Shown piece by piece: positions 36,924 to 46,817 of a stretch of 64,000 nucleotides of DNA. Source of the stretch: Campylobacter suis (lineage in GTDB: Bacteria > Campylobacterota > Campylobacteria > Campylobacterales > Campylobacteraceae); NCBI RefSeq assembly GCF_905120475.1, contig NZ_CAJHOE010000001.1, forward strand, positions 620,001 through 684,000. Reading direction: 5' to 3'. Under the pieces are notes generated by a model. That model had not been told where the DNA came from and did not search any database. It saw only the letters and a list, made by a program, of their open reading frames with translations. Both the position numbers and the translations under genes were made by a program. Within the stretch, counting starts at the first letter, position 1, and each line of letters opens with the position of its first letter.

Positions 36924-38810
36924 TTGAGCGAAGAAACACAAGAGATAGTCTATTTTTCACCTATTCAAGCCGATACAAAAACACCACTTGCTGATATAGC
37001 TAGTATCGCTCAGTCGCAAGAGATCGACCCACAGTTTGTTGATTATAGGCTACTTGATGTGGTAACAAGCTACACAGACAGTGAGCATAACGAGCCTGTG
37101 ACTCTTATGTCAAAAGAGCTTGATATTTTTGATGATACGGCGTTTTTTATAGATGAGAGTTTAAATATCGAGCAAAGCTATCATGTTGAATACTTTGATA
37201 TACGCCAAGCGCCACAAAACCAACTACCTAAAATAAGCATAGGGGCAAACTCAAGCCTAACAAAAGTTATCGCCAAAATTCACGCATCAAAAGACATTAA
37301 ACATGTCAGTGGTTATGAAAATTTACTCTATGACTATATCGCAAAACAGCTAATAAAGGCAAAAATTCTAGTTGGCATAAGAGAAGATGAACTAAGAAAA
37401 AATTTAACAAAGATAGCTTCTATTTTGCGCATAAAAGAGATGATAGATCATGATATCACCCTTACAGTAACAACTGGTGCCCAAGCGCACAAGCCAACCG
37501 ATGCGCAGATGATATTTCATTATAAAAACAATACAAACAATATCCAAAATGATAAGATAAATCACGCTAGCCGTGGCTTTTTACAAGGTGTTGTAGCTGG
37601 CGATGTGATAATGGAGTGCATAAAGCCAAAAAATGGCAGAAATGGCAGAAATGTTCGTGGCGAGTTTATAAAGATGCCTGAACCAAAAGATAACGAATTT
37701 AAAGATATAAATGTAAATGCCGAAAATATCGATAAAATAGAAGATGACACAAGTATAAAATTTATCGCTAAAAAGCCAGGTTTTGTAAGCGATAAGGGCG
37801 GAGTTTACGATATCGGAGAGCATCTTGAGGTAAATGAGATAAATTTTCGCGACACAGGCTCAGTTCAAACTTCAATCGATGCAAATGTTTCGCTTTTTAT
37901 AAAAGAGGATGATGTTTTTAAAGACGCTATTGGAACAGGTGTTATAGTCGAGGCAAAAGAGGTAAATGTCCGTGGAAATATCGCTGCAAATGCCCAAGTC
38001 ATAGCCGATGATGTGGTTATTGGCGGGCAGACCCATGGCAAGGCAAAGATAAAAGCACGCACGGCAAATATCGCAGTTCACATAGGCACGGTAGAAGCCG
38101 ATGATGTGAGCATAGATAGGCTTGAAGGTGGAACTGTTATAGCTAAAAAAGCAAGGATAAACTCAGTAGTGGGGGGTTCGATAACAGCAGAGGAGATCGT
38201 TATAGAAACACTTGGCTCAAACTGCACGATGACTGCCGCAAGACTTATAGATGTAAAATATCTACGAGGTATGAATAATAGATTTATAATAGACGCCAGC
38301 AAGATGCGAGACCAAGCAGATGAAATTCCTCGCCAGCTCGAGCTTATAAAAGAGCTTGAAGAGCAGATAGATAAAATTCCTAAAAAGCTTGAAACAAAAA
38401 AGATGATAATAGACGAAAACAAAGGCTCTATAAATGTCATCAAAGCAAAGGTGGAAGAGCTTCAAAATGCAAAGATAGTTCCGCCTGTAACTTTTATGAA
38501 AAAACTAAAAGAGTATCAGCAGTTAGTTAATGACTACAACGCACTTTTGCATGAATTTAAGACAAAAAAAGCTGAGTACAAAGGGTTAAAAGATGAGCTT
38601 GATGTTATGCAAAATGGTATATTTGCAGCAAAAGTTATAAATAGAAGCAACTGGCTTGAGTTAAATGAGATAAAATTTATAGTCATCGACCCCCCAACAG
38701 AGGTTTCATATATCACAAGGCAAAACGAGATGATTCGCATAATGACACTAACAAGAGATGGCGATAAATTTAGCGTCAAAAAAGATAACAACATAGGCTT
38801 GTTACAATAA
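36924..38810 (+). CDS. FapA/DUF342-like protein with parallel beta-helix core
   Basis: A 628-residue protein of the FapA (DUF342) family. The N-terminal third is variable. The middle (about 270-450) carries repeated Gly-Ala-Val-rich strands such as VRGNIAANAQVIADDVVIGGQTHGKAKI and IDRLEGGTVIAKKARINSVVGGSI, which fold as a beta-helix. The C-terminal part is a predicted coiled coil (ELIKELEEQIDKIPKK...). The family is implicated in flagellar or cell-shape positioning in other species; the role here is not shown. No ATG is available. TTG at 36924 has GGATGGA upstream; a TTG at 36912 is possible. Confidence 0.83.
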   Translation: MSEETQEIVYFSPIQADTKTPLADIASIAQSQEIDPQFVDYRLLDVVTSYTDSEHNEPVTLMSKELDIFDDTAFFIDESLNIEQSYHVEYFDIRQAPQNQLPKISIGANSSLTKVIAKIHASKDIKHVSGYENLLYDYIAKQLIKAKILVGIREDELRKNLTKIASILRIKEMIDHDITLTVTTGAQAHKPTDAQMIFHYKNNTNNIQNDKINHASRGFLQGVVAGDVIMECIKPKNGRNGRNVRGEFIKMPEPKDNEFKDINVNAENIDKIEDDTSIKFIAKKPGFVSDKGGVYDIGEHLEVNEINFRDTGSVQTSIDANVSLFIKEDDVFKDAIGTGVIVEAKEVNVRGNIAANAQVIADDVVIGGQTHGKAKIKARTANIAVHIGTVEADDVSIDRLEGGTVIAKKARINSVVGGSITAEEIVIETLGSNCTMTAARLIDVKYLRGMNNRFIIDASKMRDQADEIPRQLELIKELEEQIDKIPKKLETKKMIIDENKGSINVIKAKVEELQNAKIVPPVTFMKKLKEYQQLVNDYNALLHEFKTKKAEYKGLKDELDVMQNGIFAAKVINRSNWLELNEIKFIVIDPPTEVSYITRQNEMIRIMTLTRDGDKFSVKKDNNIGLLQ

Positions 38811-38819
38811 GGAAAAGAT

Positions 38820-39374
38820 ATGATAAAGGCTATTGAAGGTATTATAACTAAAAAAGAGCCCGCATTTGTGGTGCTAAAGACAGTGAGTGGCGTTAGCTAT
38901 GGTGTTTTTATCTCACTTTTTTGCTCTGCAAAGCTTGAAACCGGGGTAAAAACTGAACTAAATATAACGCAAATTATTAGAGAAGATGCGAATTTACTTT
39001 ATGGTTTTTTAGATATTTCTGAGCAAAAGATGTTTGAAATGCTTATAAAATTAAGCGGTATCGGCGCTAGTACGGCGATGGCAGTTTGCTCTAGTCTTTC
39101 TGCAAATGCTTTTACAAATGCGGTTTTAAACGGTGATGCTGACACTATAAAACAAGTCCCAGGTATCGGACCAAAGACTGCTAGGCGCATTATCGCTGAG
39201 TTAAGTGACGCTAAGCTTGTAAGCGATGAAAGTGTGCCAAGCTATCAAAATGAAGCACTTCTAGCGCTTGAAGCACTTGGCTTTAAGCGAGAAAAGATAG
39301 TTAAAATTTTGCCTGAATGCAAAAGCCAAACTACTGGTGAGCTTGTAAAAGAAGCTCTAAAAAAACTAGGATAA
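38820..39374 (+). CDS. ruvA: Holliday junction branch migration protein RuvA
   Basis: The 184-residue protein binds four-way junctions and loads RuvB. The N-terminal OB fold starts [29 protein letters not shown]. Two helix-hairpin-helix motifs are visible: [15 protein letters not shown] and [19 protein letters not shown]. The C-terminal RuvB-binding helix ([17 protein letters not shown]) is present. It follows the FapA-like gene by 9 nt. Confidence 0.95.
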   Translation: MIKAIEGIITKKEPAFVVLKTVSGVSYGVFISLFCSAKLETGVKTELNITQIIREDANLLYGFLDISEQKMFEMLIKLSGIGASTAMAVCSSLSANAFTNAVLNGDADTIKQVPGIGPKTARRIIAELSDAKLVSDESVPSYQNEALLALEALGFKREKIVKILPECKSQTTGELVKEALKKLG

Positions 39375-39385
39375 AAAGGATATTT

Positions 39386-40426
39386 ATGAAAAAATTTGGT
39401 GTTATTTTTGGTGCAAAAAGCTACGAGCATGAGATAAGCATAGTAAGTGCTATCGTGCTTAAAAATGTATTAAAAGCGCCGCTTGAGTTTATATTTTGTA
39501 GCGCTGATAGAAATTTCTATCTTATAGATCCCAAAGATATGCGTGCAAATTTTTTCAGCTCTGGTGAATATAAAAAATGTAAAAATTTAATCCTTAACAA
39601 TGGAGGATTTAGCATACAGTCACTTTTTGGCGCAAAATTTTTAGATGTAGATGTATATATAAATTTAGTTCACGGCATGGACGGTGAAGATGGAAAGATG
39701 GCTGCTTTGCTTGATTTTTTCGGTGTTAGCTACATTGGGCCAAGACTTGAAGCAAGTGTTATGAGCTACAGTAAGAGCCTGACAAAACTTTTAGCCCAAA
39801 AAGCAGGCGTAAGAACGCTAGAGTATGAAGTCATAAGACGCGGCGATAGTATAAAGTCAGCCTATCCAGTTATCTTAAAGCCAAGCCATCTTGGTAGTAG
39901 TATCGGCATTAGCATAGTAAAAGATGATGCCCAGCTCGAGTATGCGCTTGATGTGGGCTTTGAATTTGATGATGAAATTTTAGTTGAGCCATTTGTAAGC
40001 GCGATAAGAGAATTTAACATTGCTGGTTGTAAGGTGGGTGGCGAGTTTATATTTTCTATGATAGAGGAGCCAAAAAAGAAAGAGTATCTTGACTACGAAC
40101 AAAAATATATGAGCTTTTCAAACGAGACAAAGATAACAGAGGCTGAAATTTCAGATAGACTTGAAAAAAACCTAAAAGAGGCATTTAAAAAGATATACTC
40201 ACAAGGTTTTGATGGGGCACTTATAAGATGTGACTTTTTTGCCTTTAACGAAGAGGTATATCTAAATGAGATAAATCCAAATCCAGGAAGTCTTGCAAAT
40301 TATCTATTTGACGACTTTACCGCTGTCATTGAAGCACTTGCGGATTCGCTTGTAAGAGAGCGAGATATTAAGGTTGATTATAAATTTATCAACTCTATCA
40401 CGCACTCAAAGGGCGGTAAAATATAA
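39386..40426 (+). CDS. ddl: D-alanine-D-alanine ligase
   Basis: The 346-residue ATP-grasp enzyme makes the D-Ala-D-Ala dipeptide for peptidoglycan. FGAKSYEHEISIVSA matches the N-terminal (G/G)xSxEHxxS motif, LKPSHLGSSIGISIVKD binds ATP, and NEINPNPGSLANYLF is the metal-binding C-terminal motif. An unusually long insert, compared with E. coli Ddl (306 aa), lies between residues 60 and 100 and is typical of Campylobacter. Its expected product feeds murF in the same cluster. Confidence 0.93.
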   Translation: MKKFGVIFGAKSYEHEISIVSAIVLKNVLKAPLEFIFCSADRNFYLIDPKDMRANFFSSGEYKKCKNLILNNGGFSIQSLFGAKFLDVDVYINLVHGMDGEDGKMAALLDFFGVSYIGPRLEASVMSYSKSLTKLLAQKAGVRTLEYEVIRRGDSIKSAYPVILKPSHLGSSIGISIVKDDAQLEYALDVGFEFDDEILVEPFVSAIREFNIAGCKVGGEFIFSMIEEPKKKEYLDYEQKYMSFSNETKITEAEISDRLEKNLKEAFKKIYSQGFDGALIRCDFFAFNEEVYLNEINPNPGSLANYLFDDFTAVIEALADSLVRERDIKVDYKFINSITHSKGGKI

Positions 40427-40491
40427 CCCATAAGCAGTTTATAACCAAAAATACGCTAAATTTTACATAAAATTTTACACAAAGAGAGCAA

Positions 40492-40722
40492 ATGACAACA
40501 TTTAGCAAAGATGAAGTTTTTACGGCGACTGAGGTTGTGCGAAATTTCAGTGCAGTACTTGGAAAGATAAGCAAAGCCGAGTTAAAACGCGCAGTCATCG
40601 TCAAAAATAATAAATTTGAAGCCGTCCTTTTGAGTATGAGCGAGTATGAGCGATTGCAAGAGGCAGTTGAAATTTTAAAGAATTTTTACACATCAAACAA
40701 AAGAGATGGCAATGGCGAGTAA
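40492..40722 (+). CDS. Phd/YefM-like antitoxin-fold protein without a toxin neighbour
   Basis: This 76-residue protein resembles Phd/YefM antitoxins: TATEVVRNFSAVLGKI (the usual A..(A/V)..F..ll..v pattern), then a basic strand with RAVIVKNNKFEAVLLSMSEYERLQEAVEIL. In such antitoxins this N-terminal part dimerises and binds operator DNA. The normal partner, a RelE or Doc-like toxin, is not present; the next gene is an alpha/beta hydrolase that overlaps it. It may be a stand-alone regulator in the ddl-murF operon. Confidence 0.8.
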   Translation: MTTFSKDEVFTATEVVRNFSAVLGKISKAELKRAVIVKNNKFEAVLLSMSEYERLQEAVEILKNFYTSNKRDGNGE

Positions 40723-41515
40723 AGAGATAAAATACGGCTTAAAAACATATAAAATCAGCTACGAAATACTTAACCAAAGCCACGAAAATACTATACTTTT
40801 TTTGCACGGCTGGGGAGCAAATAAGGAGATAATGAAAAAGGCATTTGGCGAGCATTTTAACAGCTATAAACACATCTATGTAGATATGCCGGGCTTTGGC
40901 GCTAGTGATATTTTTACCCCTCTTAATACGAGTGATTATGCAAAGATACTTAAACGCTTCATTCAAACACTGCCAAAAGAGCCAGAGATCATAGTCGGGC
41001 ATAGTTTTGGTGGCAAGGTTGCTACTCTTTTGGGGCCAAAAAATATAGTACTTCTTAGCTCGGCTGGAATTTTGGTCAAAAAGCGTCTTTTGGTGCGTCT
41101 TAAGATCGCTATTTTTAAATTTTTTAAGCTTTTTGGTTTTGGCAAATTTTATAAAGTATTTGCCACAAAAGATGTTAGTGGAATGAGTAGAACGATGTAT
41201 GAAACGCTAAAAAATGTCGTAAATGAAGACTTTAGTTCAAAATTTAGCCACCTTCGTTCGAAGGCATTTATATTTTGGGGGCAAAACGACAAGGCTACTC
41301 CGCTTAAAAGTGGAGAAAAGATGCACGAGCTTGTAAAAGATAGTAAATTTTACCCATTAAATGGCGATCATTTTTTCTTCTTGTTGCATGCAAAATTTAT
41401 AAGCGATAGTGTTTTGTCTGAATTAAATGAAACTAAAAGCCAAAATTTAGCACCAAATAGTGACGATCTAGATGAAATTTCTGGCATCGAGATGGTTGGA
41501 GCACAAGATGAGTGA
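40706..41515 (+). CDS. Alpha/beta hydrolase
   Basis: The 269-residue protein has the alpha/beta hydrolase plan: ENTILFLHGWGANKEIM (oxyanion HG), DMPGFGASD, the nucleophile elbow VGHSFGGKVA with Ser, FWGQNDKATPL for the acid and GDHFFFLLH with the His. The substrate is unknown. It lies between the Phd-like gene and murF and overlaps both, so it is probably in a cell-wall operon, which does not prove a wall function. The start could be the ATG at 40706 or 40712. Confidence 0.85.
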   Translation: MAMASKEIKYGLKTYKISYEILNQSHENTILFLHGWGANKEIMKKAFGEHFNSYKHIYVDMPGFGASDIFTPLNTSDYAKILKRFIQTLPKEPEIIVGHSFGGKVATLLGPKNIVLLSSAGILVKKRLLVRLKIAIFKFFKLFGFGKFYKVFATKDVSGMSRTMYETLKNVVNEDFSSKFSHLRSKAFIFWGQNDKATPLKSGEKMHELVKDSKFYPLNGDHFFFLLHAKFISDSVLSELNETKSQNLAPNSDDLDEISGIEMVGAQDE

Positions 41516-42941
41516 GACTTTTTTAACTATCTTCTACACATTTTCAACGGCATTTTTTACACTTGCACTAAGTTTTTACATCATAACTTGTTTTCAATGG
41601 TTTTCTTATAAACTAGAGCGCGTTATTTTTCATTTCACAAGACCGCTTTGGCATGTTGTTTTTTTTATTATCCCGCTTGTGCTTTTTTACACAACTGGCA
41701 GATGGTTTTTTATCTATTTTTATTTTGCATATTTAACATGTATCTACTTTTGGCATAAAAAGCTTGATAAAAAACTGGTTTTTACGGCAAGGATAAAGCG
41801 TTTTTTTGTATTTTTGGTAGTCGCTATCTGTGTGCAAATTTTATTTGCCTTTTTAAGTGAAAATACAAAAATAGAACCTGTTTTACCTATCGTGGTGAGT
41901 CTTTTGATAAGTCACTTTTTTGAAAAATTTAATGCTTTAAATTTTAGGAAAAAAGCTGATAAAAAACTTGCAAATTTGCCGAATTTAAAAATAGTTTTGA
42001 TAACCGCAAGTTATGGCAAAACAAGCATAAAAAACTTTCTTTATGAGCTTTTAAAAGATGATTTTGTAACACATAAAACACCAAGAAGTGTAAATACGCT
42101 AGTTGGACTTATAAAAGATGTAAATGAAAACTTAAATGAAAAAACTCAGATCTACATCGCAGAAGCTGGTGCAAGACTAAGTGGCGATATAGCCGAAATT
42201 TCAGCTTTTTTAAATCCACATATTGTAGTCGTAGGACAGATAGGCGAGCAGCATATAGAGTATTTTAAAACCATAGAAAATATCCGTGCTACAAAGCTTG
42301 AAGCACTTTGCAGCAAACGACTTGAGATGGCTTTTTTGCATAGCTCGACACTAAAAGAGCAGGGCGAAAATATTTTAATTTATGATAAAAATTTAAAAGA
42401 TATCAACGCAACTCTTGATGGTATAAATTTTACACTTAATGAAAAACATTACTTTACTCCACTTCTTGGAGAGTTTAACGCCATAAATTTAGCCGCATGT
42501 ATCGGTGTGGCAAGACATCTTGGTGCTAAAGATGAGAGTATAAGCAAGGTACTTTTGGGGCTTAAAAATGTTGAGCATAGACTTCAGCGTATAGATGCTG
42601 GTGGAAAGATAATAATAGATGATAGTTTTAACGGAAATTTTGCTGGTATGAGTGCAAGCTATGAGCTTGTAAGAAGCTATGCTGGTAGAAAAGTACTTAT
42701 AACTCCAGGGATAGTAGAGTCAACCCAAGAAGAAAATGAAAATCTTTCTCGCATTATAAATGAGATATTTGACATCGTCATGATATCAAGCCCACTAAAT
42801 GCTAGAGCGTTGTTAAAACATTTAAATAAACCAGAGATCATCATCATAAAGGATAAAACTCAGATGACACAAATTTTAGCTCAAAATACCAGAAGTGGCG
42901 ACTTGATACTATTTTCTAACGACGCACCGAGCTTTATGTAA
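41508..42941 (+). CDS. murF: MurF-like UDP-MurNAc-tripeptide:D-Ala-D-Ala ligase with membrane-spanning N-terminus
   Basis: The 477-residue protein has a Mur ligase core: P-loop ITASYGKTSIKNFL, IAEAGARLSGDIAEIS, GQIGEQHIEYFKTIENI, then LGEFNAINLAACIGVARHLG, RLQRIDAGGKIIIDDSFNGN and GRKVLITPGI. MurF adds D-Ala-D-Ala to the UDP-MurNAc-tripeptide. The first 140 residues are unusual: about four hydrophobic segments (LTIFYTFSTAFFTLALSFYI, VVFFIIPLVLFYTTGRWFFI, VFLVVAICVQILFAF and a fourth before FEKF) replace the soluble uridine-nucleotide domain. I choose the ATG at 41508 over 41472 since it follows GGAG and the upstream part is inside the previous gene. Confidence 0.85.
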   Translation: MSETFLTIFYTFSTAFFTLALSFYIITCFQWFSYKLERVIFHFTRPLWHVVFFIIPLVLFYTTGRWFFIYFYFAYLTCIYFWHKKLDKKLVFTARIKRFFVFLVVAICVQILFAFLSENTKIEPVLPIVVSLLISHFFEKFNALNFRKKADKKLANLPNLKIVLITASYGKTSIKNFLYELLKDDFVTHKTPRSVNTLVGLIKDVNENLNEKTQIYIAEAGARLSGDIAEISAFLNPHIVVVGQIGEQHIEYFKTIENIRATKLEALCSKRLEMAFLHSSTLKEQGENILIYDKNLKDINATLDGINFTLNEKHYFTPLLGEFNAINLAACIGVARHLGAKDESISKVLLGLKNVEHRLQRIDAGGKIIIDDSFNGNFAGMSASYELVRSYAGRKVLITPGIVESTQEENENLSRIINEIFDIVMISSPLNARALLKHLNKPEIIIIKDKTQMTQILAQNTRSGDLILFSNDAPSFM

Positions 42942-43372
42942 TGAAAAAAATTATATTTTTTATAGCAACTATTTTTGCATTTAGTTTTGATATAGACGAT
43001 CTTGATAAAGGTATCCATGCTGTTAAAAATGGAAATTTTGAGCAGGGTTTTGAGATATTTTTTGCTGGATGTGAGGCTGGTGATACACTTGCTTGCGAAG
43101 AGCTTGGATATATGTATATAAATAACGAAGTTAGTGAGAAAACTGATACACGCCTAGTTGAAATTCCTTCAATTCAGCTAGGCATAAGATACCTTGTTAA
43201 AAGCTGTTCACTAGGCTATTTAAATGGATGTAGTAGCATTTTAGACCTTGCAAAAGAGGTGCAAATTCCAGATGAAGTTCTAAAAGCAACAAAAGACAAA
43301 TACGATGAGCTTGCGGTTGAGTTTGTAGAGGATTTAAACGCTACTATCGGTGGGCAAAATCAGGCAAAATAG
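42941..43372 (+). CDS. Sel1/Hcp-like cysteine-rich exported protein
   Basis: This 143-residue protein has a hydrophobic signal-like start (MKKIIFFIATIFAFS) and two Sel1-like helix pairs, each with a Cys pair eight residues apart: GCEAGDTLACEELGYMY and SCSLGYLNGCSSIL. In Helicobacter cysteine-rich proteins such pairs form one disulfide per repeat. A periplasmic or secreted protein is likely; the partner is unknown. It begins one base inside murF's stop, so it is the last gene of the ddl-murF unit. Confidence 0.8.
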   Translation: MKKIIFFIATIFAFSFDIDDLDKGIHAVKNGNFEQGFEIFFAGCEAGDTLACEELGYMYINNEVSEKTDTRLVEIPSIQLGIRYLVKSCSLGYLNGCSSILDLAKEVQIPDEVLKATKDKYDELAVEFVEDLNATIGGQNQAK

Positions 43373-43388
43373 CCTATTTTACTTGCCT
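43362..43388. terminator. Hairpin between convergent Sel1-like gene and ackA
   Basis: AGGC-AAAATAG and CTATTTT-(ACTT)-GCCT can pair with a 4-nt bulge. It spans the stop of the upstream gene and ends in the final codons of ackA. Moderate support. Confidence 0.45.
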
Positions 43389-44569
43389 AAAACCAAGCGC
43401 TTAGTTTCCCTAGCTATCTCCAACTCTTCATTTGTCGGTATAACAAATGTCTTTATCTTTGCATCCAGCGAGTCTAAGCAGCGCTCTCCTTTAAGGCTTG
43501 TGTCAAAATTTTTATCCCTATCTACACTTAGCCCTATATGTGCTAGCTCATTTGTTATCTTTTGACGCGTATTTGGTGCGTTTTCGCCTATACCACCAGT
43601 AAAGATAACGGCATCAACTCGTCCAAGAACAGCATAGTATGCTCCGATATATTTTTTCACTCGGTAGCAAAACATCTCATAGGCAAGTCTTGCTTGCTCA
43701 TTATCTTTCATTTTTGCCACAACATCTCTCATGTCAGATGAGCCACAAATCCCCAAAAGCCCACTTTGTTTGTTTAAAAATGTATCTATCTCATCCCACT
43801 TTAGCACACCAGCATTTAGTAAAAATACAAGTGCTGCTGGGTCTATATCTCCGCTTCGTGTGCCCATTATAAGCCCTTCAAGTGGACTTAGGCCCATCGA
43901 AGTATCCACGCTTTTTCCATTCTCAACAGCACATACGCTTGCGCCATTGCCAAGATGTAAAGAGATGGCGTTAAAATTCTCAAAATTTATACCCATAAGC
44001 TCACTTGCTCTTTTGCAAACATACTTATGAGAGGTGCCGTGAAAGCCGTATTTTCGTATGTGATGTTTCTTGCAGATGTCATAAGGCAAAGCATATCTGT
44101 ATGCATACTCTGGCATACTTTGATGAAATACAGTATCAAAAACAGCAACATGTGGTACATTTTTGCTATTTTGCATAGCATTTTTTATGCCTGCGATATG
44201 ACCTGGATTATGTAGCGGGGCTAGGGGGCTGATACGCTCAAGCTCACTTATAACAGCACCATCTATCAAAACAGAACAAGAAAAGCTCTCTCCTCCATGA
44301 ACTATACGATGTCCTATGCCATCAAGCTCTGCTAGATCGTGCAAGGTGTTTGACTTACACAAAAGTTCATTCATTGTATCAAGCCCAGCATGATGGTTTG
44401 GTATAGGTAAAAATTTCTCATAAATCTTACCATCTGCTTTTAATATCGCATGAGAGTCGCCAAGTCCTATTTGCTCGATAAGACCGCTTGCGATACTTTG
44501 CTCGCTATCCATTAAAAAAAGTTGAAATTTTATAGAGCTTGAACCTGAATTTAGAACCAAAATTTTCAT
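43379..44569 (-). CDS. ackA: Acetate kinase
   Basis: The 396-residue enzyme interconverts acetyl phosphate and acetate with ATP formation. N-terminal [40 protein letters not shown] and GGIGENAP are all conserved. It works with Pta immediately upstream; the pair lets the cell make or use acetate. Confidence 0.96.
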   Translation of the reverse strand: MKILVLNSGSSSIKFQLFLMDSEQSIASGLIEQIGLGDSHAILKADGKIYEKFLPIPNHHAGLDTMNELLCKSNTLHDLAELDGIGHRIVHGGESFSCSVLIDGAVISELERISPLAPLHNPGHIAGIKNAMQNSKNVPHVAVFDTVFHQSMPEYAYRYALPYDICKKHHIRKYGFHGTSHKYVCKRASELMGINFENFNAISLHLGNGASVCAVENGKSVDTSMGLSPLEGLIMGTRSGDIDPAALVFLLNAGVLKWDEIDTFLNKQSGLLGICGSSDMRDVVAKMKDNEQARLAYEMFCYRVKKYIGAYYAVLGRVDAVIFTGGIGENAPNTRQKITNELAHIGLSVDRDKNFDTSLKGERCLDSLDAKIKTFVIPTNEELEIARETKRLVLGK

Positions 44570-45927
44570 TAGTTTTCTCCTGCTTGTATCGCTGTTATTA
44601 GTATTGTATTTATTATATCTTGTACAGTTGCTCCGCGACTAAGGTCATTAACTGGTGCGTTTAAACCCTGAAGCACTGGACCAACAGCTAGAGCATTTGC
44701 GCTTTTTTGAACTGCTTTGTAACAGATATTTGCACTATTTAAATCAGGAAATACAAAGACATTTGCCCTGCCTGATACCCTTGAGCCAGGAGCTTTTTTG
44801 GCGGCAGTATCTAAATTTGTTGCTGCGTCATATTGCAAAGGACCATCTGCGTTCAGCCAACTCTGGTTTTCATTTATTATCTTTGTTGCTAGCTTTACTG
44901 TCTCCACACTTTCGCCAGCCCCGCTCTCTTTAGTCGAATAGCTAAGAAGAGCCACACTAGGCGTGATACCAAAATTTTGTGCGCTTTTTGCAGATAAAAC
45001 GGCAGTTTGTGCCAGTGTATTAGCATCAGGTTTTGGAGTCACAGCGCAGTCAGCATAAAGTAAAATTTCTTCATCCAAAGCTATGAAAAACAGTCCAGAA
45101 ACTGTGCTTATACCAGGCTTTGTTTTTATAAGTTGAAGAGCAGGGCGTATCGTATCTGCAGTAGTTCCTACAGCACCGCTTACCATACCGTCCACAAGGG
45201 CGTTTTTAACACACATTGTAGCAAAATAGTTTCGATCTTTAGCTAAAATTTGTGCTTGATCGTAGCTTAGATTCTTTGCTTTTCTTGCTTCAAAAATTTG
45301 CTCAGCAAACTTTGATGTAAGTTCACTTGTTTGAGGATCTAAAATTTCTATATTTTCTAAATTTAGCCCAAGCTCATAAGCTCTTTTTTTTGTCTCACTT
45401 GTGTTGCCAAGAAGAGTGAGTTTGGCTAAATTTTTAGCAGAAATTTCAGCTACAGCACGCAAGATTCTCTCATCTTCACTCTCTGGAAGTATGATATGTT
45501 TTTGTAGGCTTTTTGCAAGTTTTGTTAAGTTGTATTCAAATTTTATCTTTGTTGTGATGTTTTGCTCAGCTTTTAAAATTTCATCAATATCATCTGTAAT
45601 AAGTAGCCTGGAGCCCGAGTTTATCGCTCTTAGTTCGTTTAAATTTTCATCAGCAAAGATGGGACAGTTTAGCTCTTTTGCAAGCATTAAATTTGTCTCA
45701 TTTGTACCAAGAAATTTAAACTTACTACCAATTACTATTATAAAATCATACTCTTTTTTAAGCATTTCAAATTTATCTATAAGCTTTAAAATTTCTTGTT
45801 TTTTTGATGTTAGATAAGCGGCTTCGTCTATTTTTATCTCGAAAGTGGTAAAATTTTTAAATTTTAAAGCAACTTTTTCTTTTAAATGTGCTAAATTTAG
45901 TGGCGATATCAGATAAAAAGAGTTCAT
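44569..45927 (-). CDS. pta: Phosphate acetyltransferase
   Basis: The 452-residue enzyme converts acetyl-CoA and phosphate to acetyl phosphate. The C-terminal catalytic domain is clear: [100 protein letters not shown]. The N-terminal part is a reduced BioD-like domain; the protein is shorter than E. coli Pta (714 aa), as usual in Campylobacter. The ackA start overlaps its stop. Confidence 0.94.
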   Translation of the reverse strand: MNSFYLISPLNLAHLKEKVALKFKNFTTFEIKIDEAAYLTSKKQEILKLIDKFEMLKKEYDFIIVIGSKFKFLGTNETNLMLAKELNCPIFADENLNELRAINSGSRLLITDDIDEILKAEQNITTKIKFEYNLTKLAKSLQKHIILPESEDERILRAVAEISAKNLAKLTLLGNTSETKKRAYELGLNLENIEILDPQTSELTSKFAEQIFEARKAKNLSYDQAQILAKDRNYFATMCVKNALVDGMVSGAVGTTADTIRPALQLIKTKPGISTVSGLFFIALDEEILLYADCAVTPKPDANTLAQTAVLSAKSAQNFGITPSVALLSYSTKESGAGESVETVKLATKIINENQSWLNADGPLQYDAATNLDTAAKKAPGSRVSGRANVFVFPDLNSANICYKAVQKSANALAVGPVLQGLNAPVNDLSRGATVQDIINTILITAIQAGEN

Positions 45928-45935
45928 CTACTACC

Positions 45936-45958
45936 TTTTTGGAACTTTTTTTGCTTGA
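45936..45958 (+). promoter_or_regulatory. Sigma54 (RpoN) promoter of flgH
   Basis: TTGGAAC followed by TTTTTTTGCTT: GG at 45941-45942 and GC at 45953-45954, exactly 10 nt apart. This matches the Campylobacter consensus TTGGAAC-N4-TTGCTT fully and lies 33 nt before the flgH ATG, in line with sigma54 control of ring genes. Confidence 0.9.
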
Positions 45959-45991
45959 TTTTAGCATAAAATCTTTATACTAAGGCAATTT

Positions 45992-46693
45992 ATGAAAATT
46001 AATTACCTAATATTAGGCGGCACTTTAGTCATTTTTACAGCTTGTACACCCAGCGTCGATCCCCATATAGATATGAAAGCTCCAGTGTATGTTGATCAGC
46101 TTCCAGCAAAAGATATTTCAAAAAGTTCAAATCAAGGCAGTCTTTATGGGCGCGGTAAAGACCCGCTATTTTCAGATAGAAAGGCGATGAATGTTAATGA
46201 CATTGTGACTATCATCATCACAGAAACAGCCTCACAAACTTCAAGTGGAAACAAAAAAACTAACAGAGATAGTACGACCTCTCTTGGTGGCGGTGTTTTT
46301 ACGGCTAGTGGACCTGGACTTTCAACGATCGCTGGCCAGTTAAATAAATTTGGCAATATCGGCTTTCAAGCTGGTGGAGGAAATGAGTTTGAGGGCGGTG
46401 GCTCAGTAAGCAGAAGTGAGCGCTTTACAACCACGATCTCGGCTCGTATCGTCAAGATTTTAAATAATGGCAATTATTTTATAGAGGGCTCTCGAGAAAT
46501 TTTGGTAAATGGAGAAAAGCAGATTATTCAAATTAGCGGTGTTATCCGCCCTTATGACATCTCACAACGCAATGAGATCGACTCAAAATATATCGCTGAT
46601 GCAAAAATTTTGTATAAAACTGAAGGAGATCTTGATAAGTCTACTAAAAAGCCATGGGGTACTCGTATAATGGAGGCTATCTGGCCTTTCTAA
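45992..46693 (+). CDS. flgH: Flagellar L-ring lipoprotein FlgH
   Basis: The 233-residue outer-membrane lipoprotein forms the L-ring. The signal ends in VIFTAC (lipidated Cys18). GSLYGRGKDPLFSDRKAMNVNDIVTIIITETASQTSS, then VSRSERFTTTISARIVKILNNGNYFIEGSREILVNGEKQIIQISGVIRP and the C-terminal WGTRIMEAIWPF are typical of FlgH. It stands alone here, away from flgI. Confidence 0.95.
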   Translation: MKINYLILGGTLVIFTACTPSVDPHIDMKAPVYVDQLPAKDISKSSNQGSLYGRGKDPLFSDRKAMNVNDIVTIIITETASQTSSGNKKTNRDSTTSLGGGVFTASGPGLSTIAGQLNKFGNIGFQAGGGNEFEGGGSVSRSERFTTTISARIVKILNNGNYFIEGSREILVNGEKQIIQISGVIRPYDISQRNEIDSKYIADAKILYKTEGDLDKSTKKPWGTRIMEAIWPF

Positions 46694-46817
46694 TTATAAA
46701 TTTGGCAAAGGACGGATTAGTTTTTGTACTTAATTTAAGCACTAAATTTTATTAGCGTTTTAAAAAGCTAGTGGATAAGAGCGCTCTTTGTAAAATGCAT
46801 TTTAGAGCATAAGTTTT

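Noticed and set aside
46791-46804. The palindrome TAAAATGCATTTTA as an operator
   Set aside because: It forms the top of a hairpin followed by a T-run, so a terminator explains it better.
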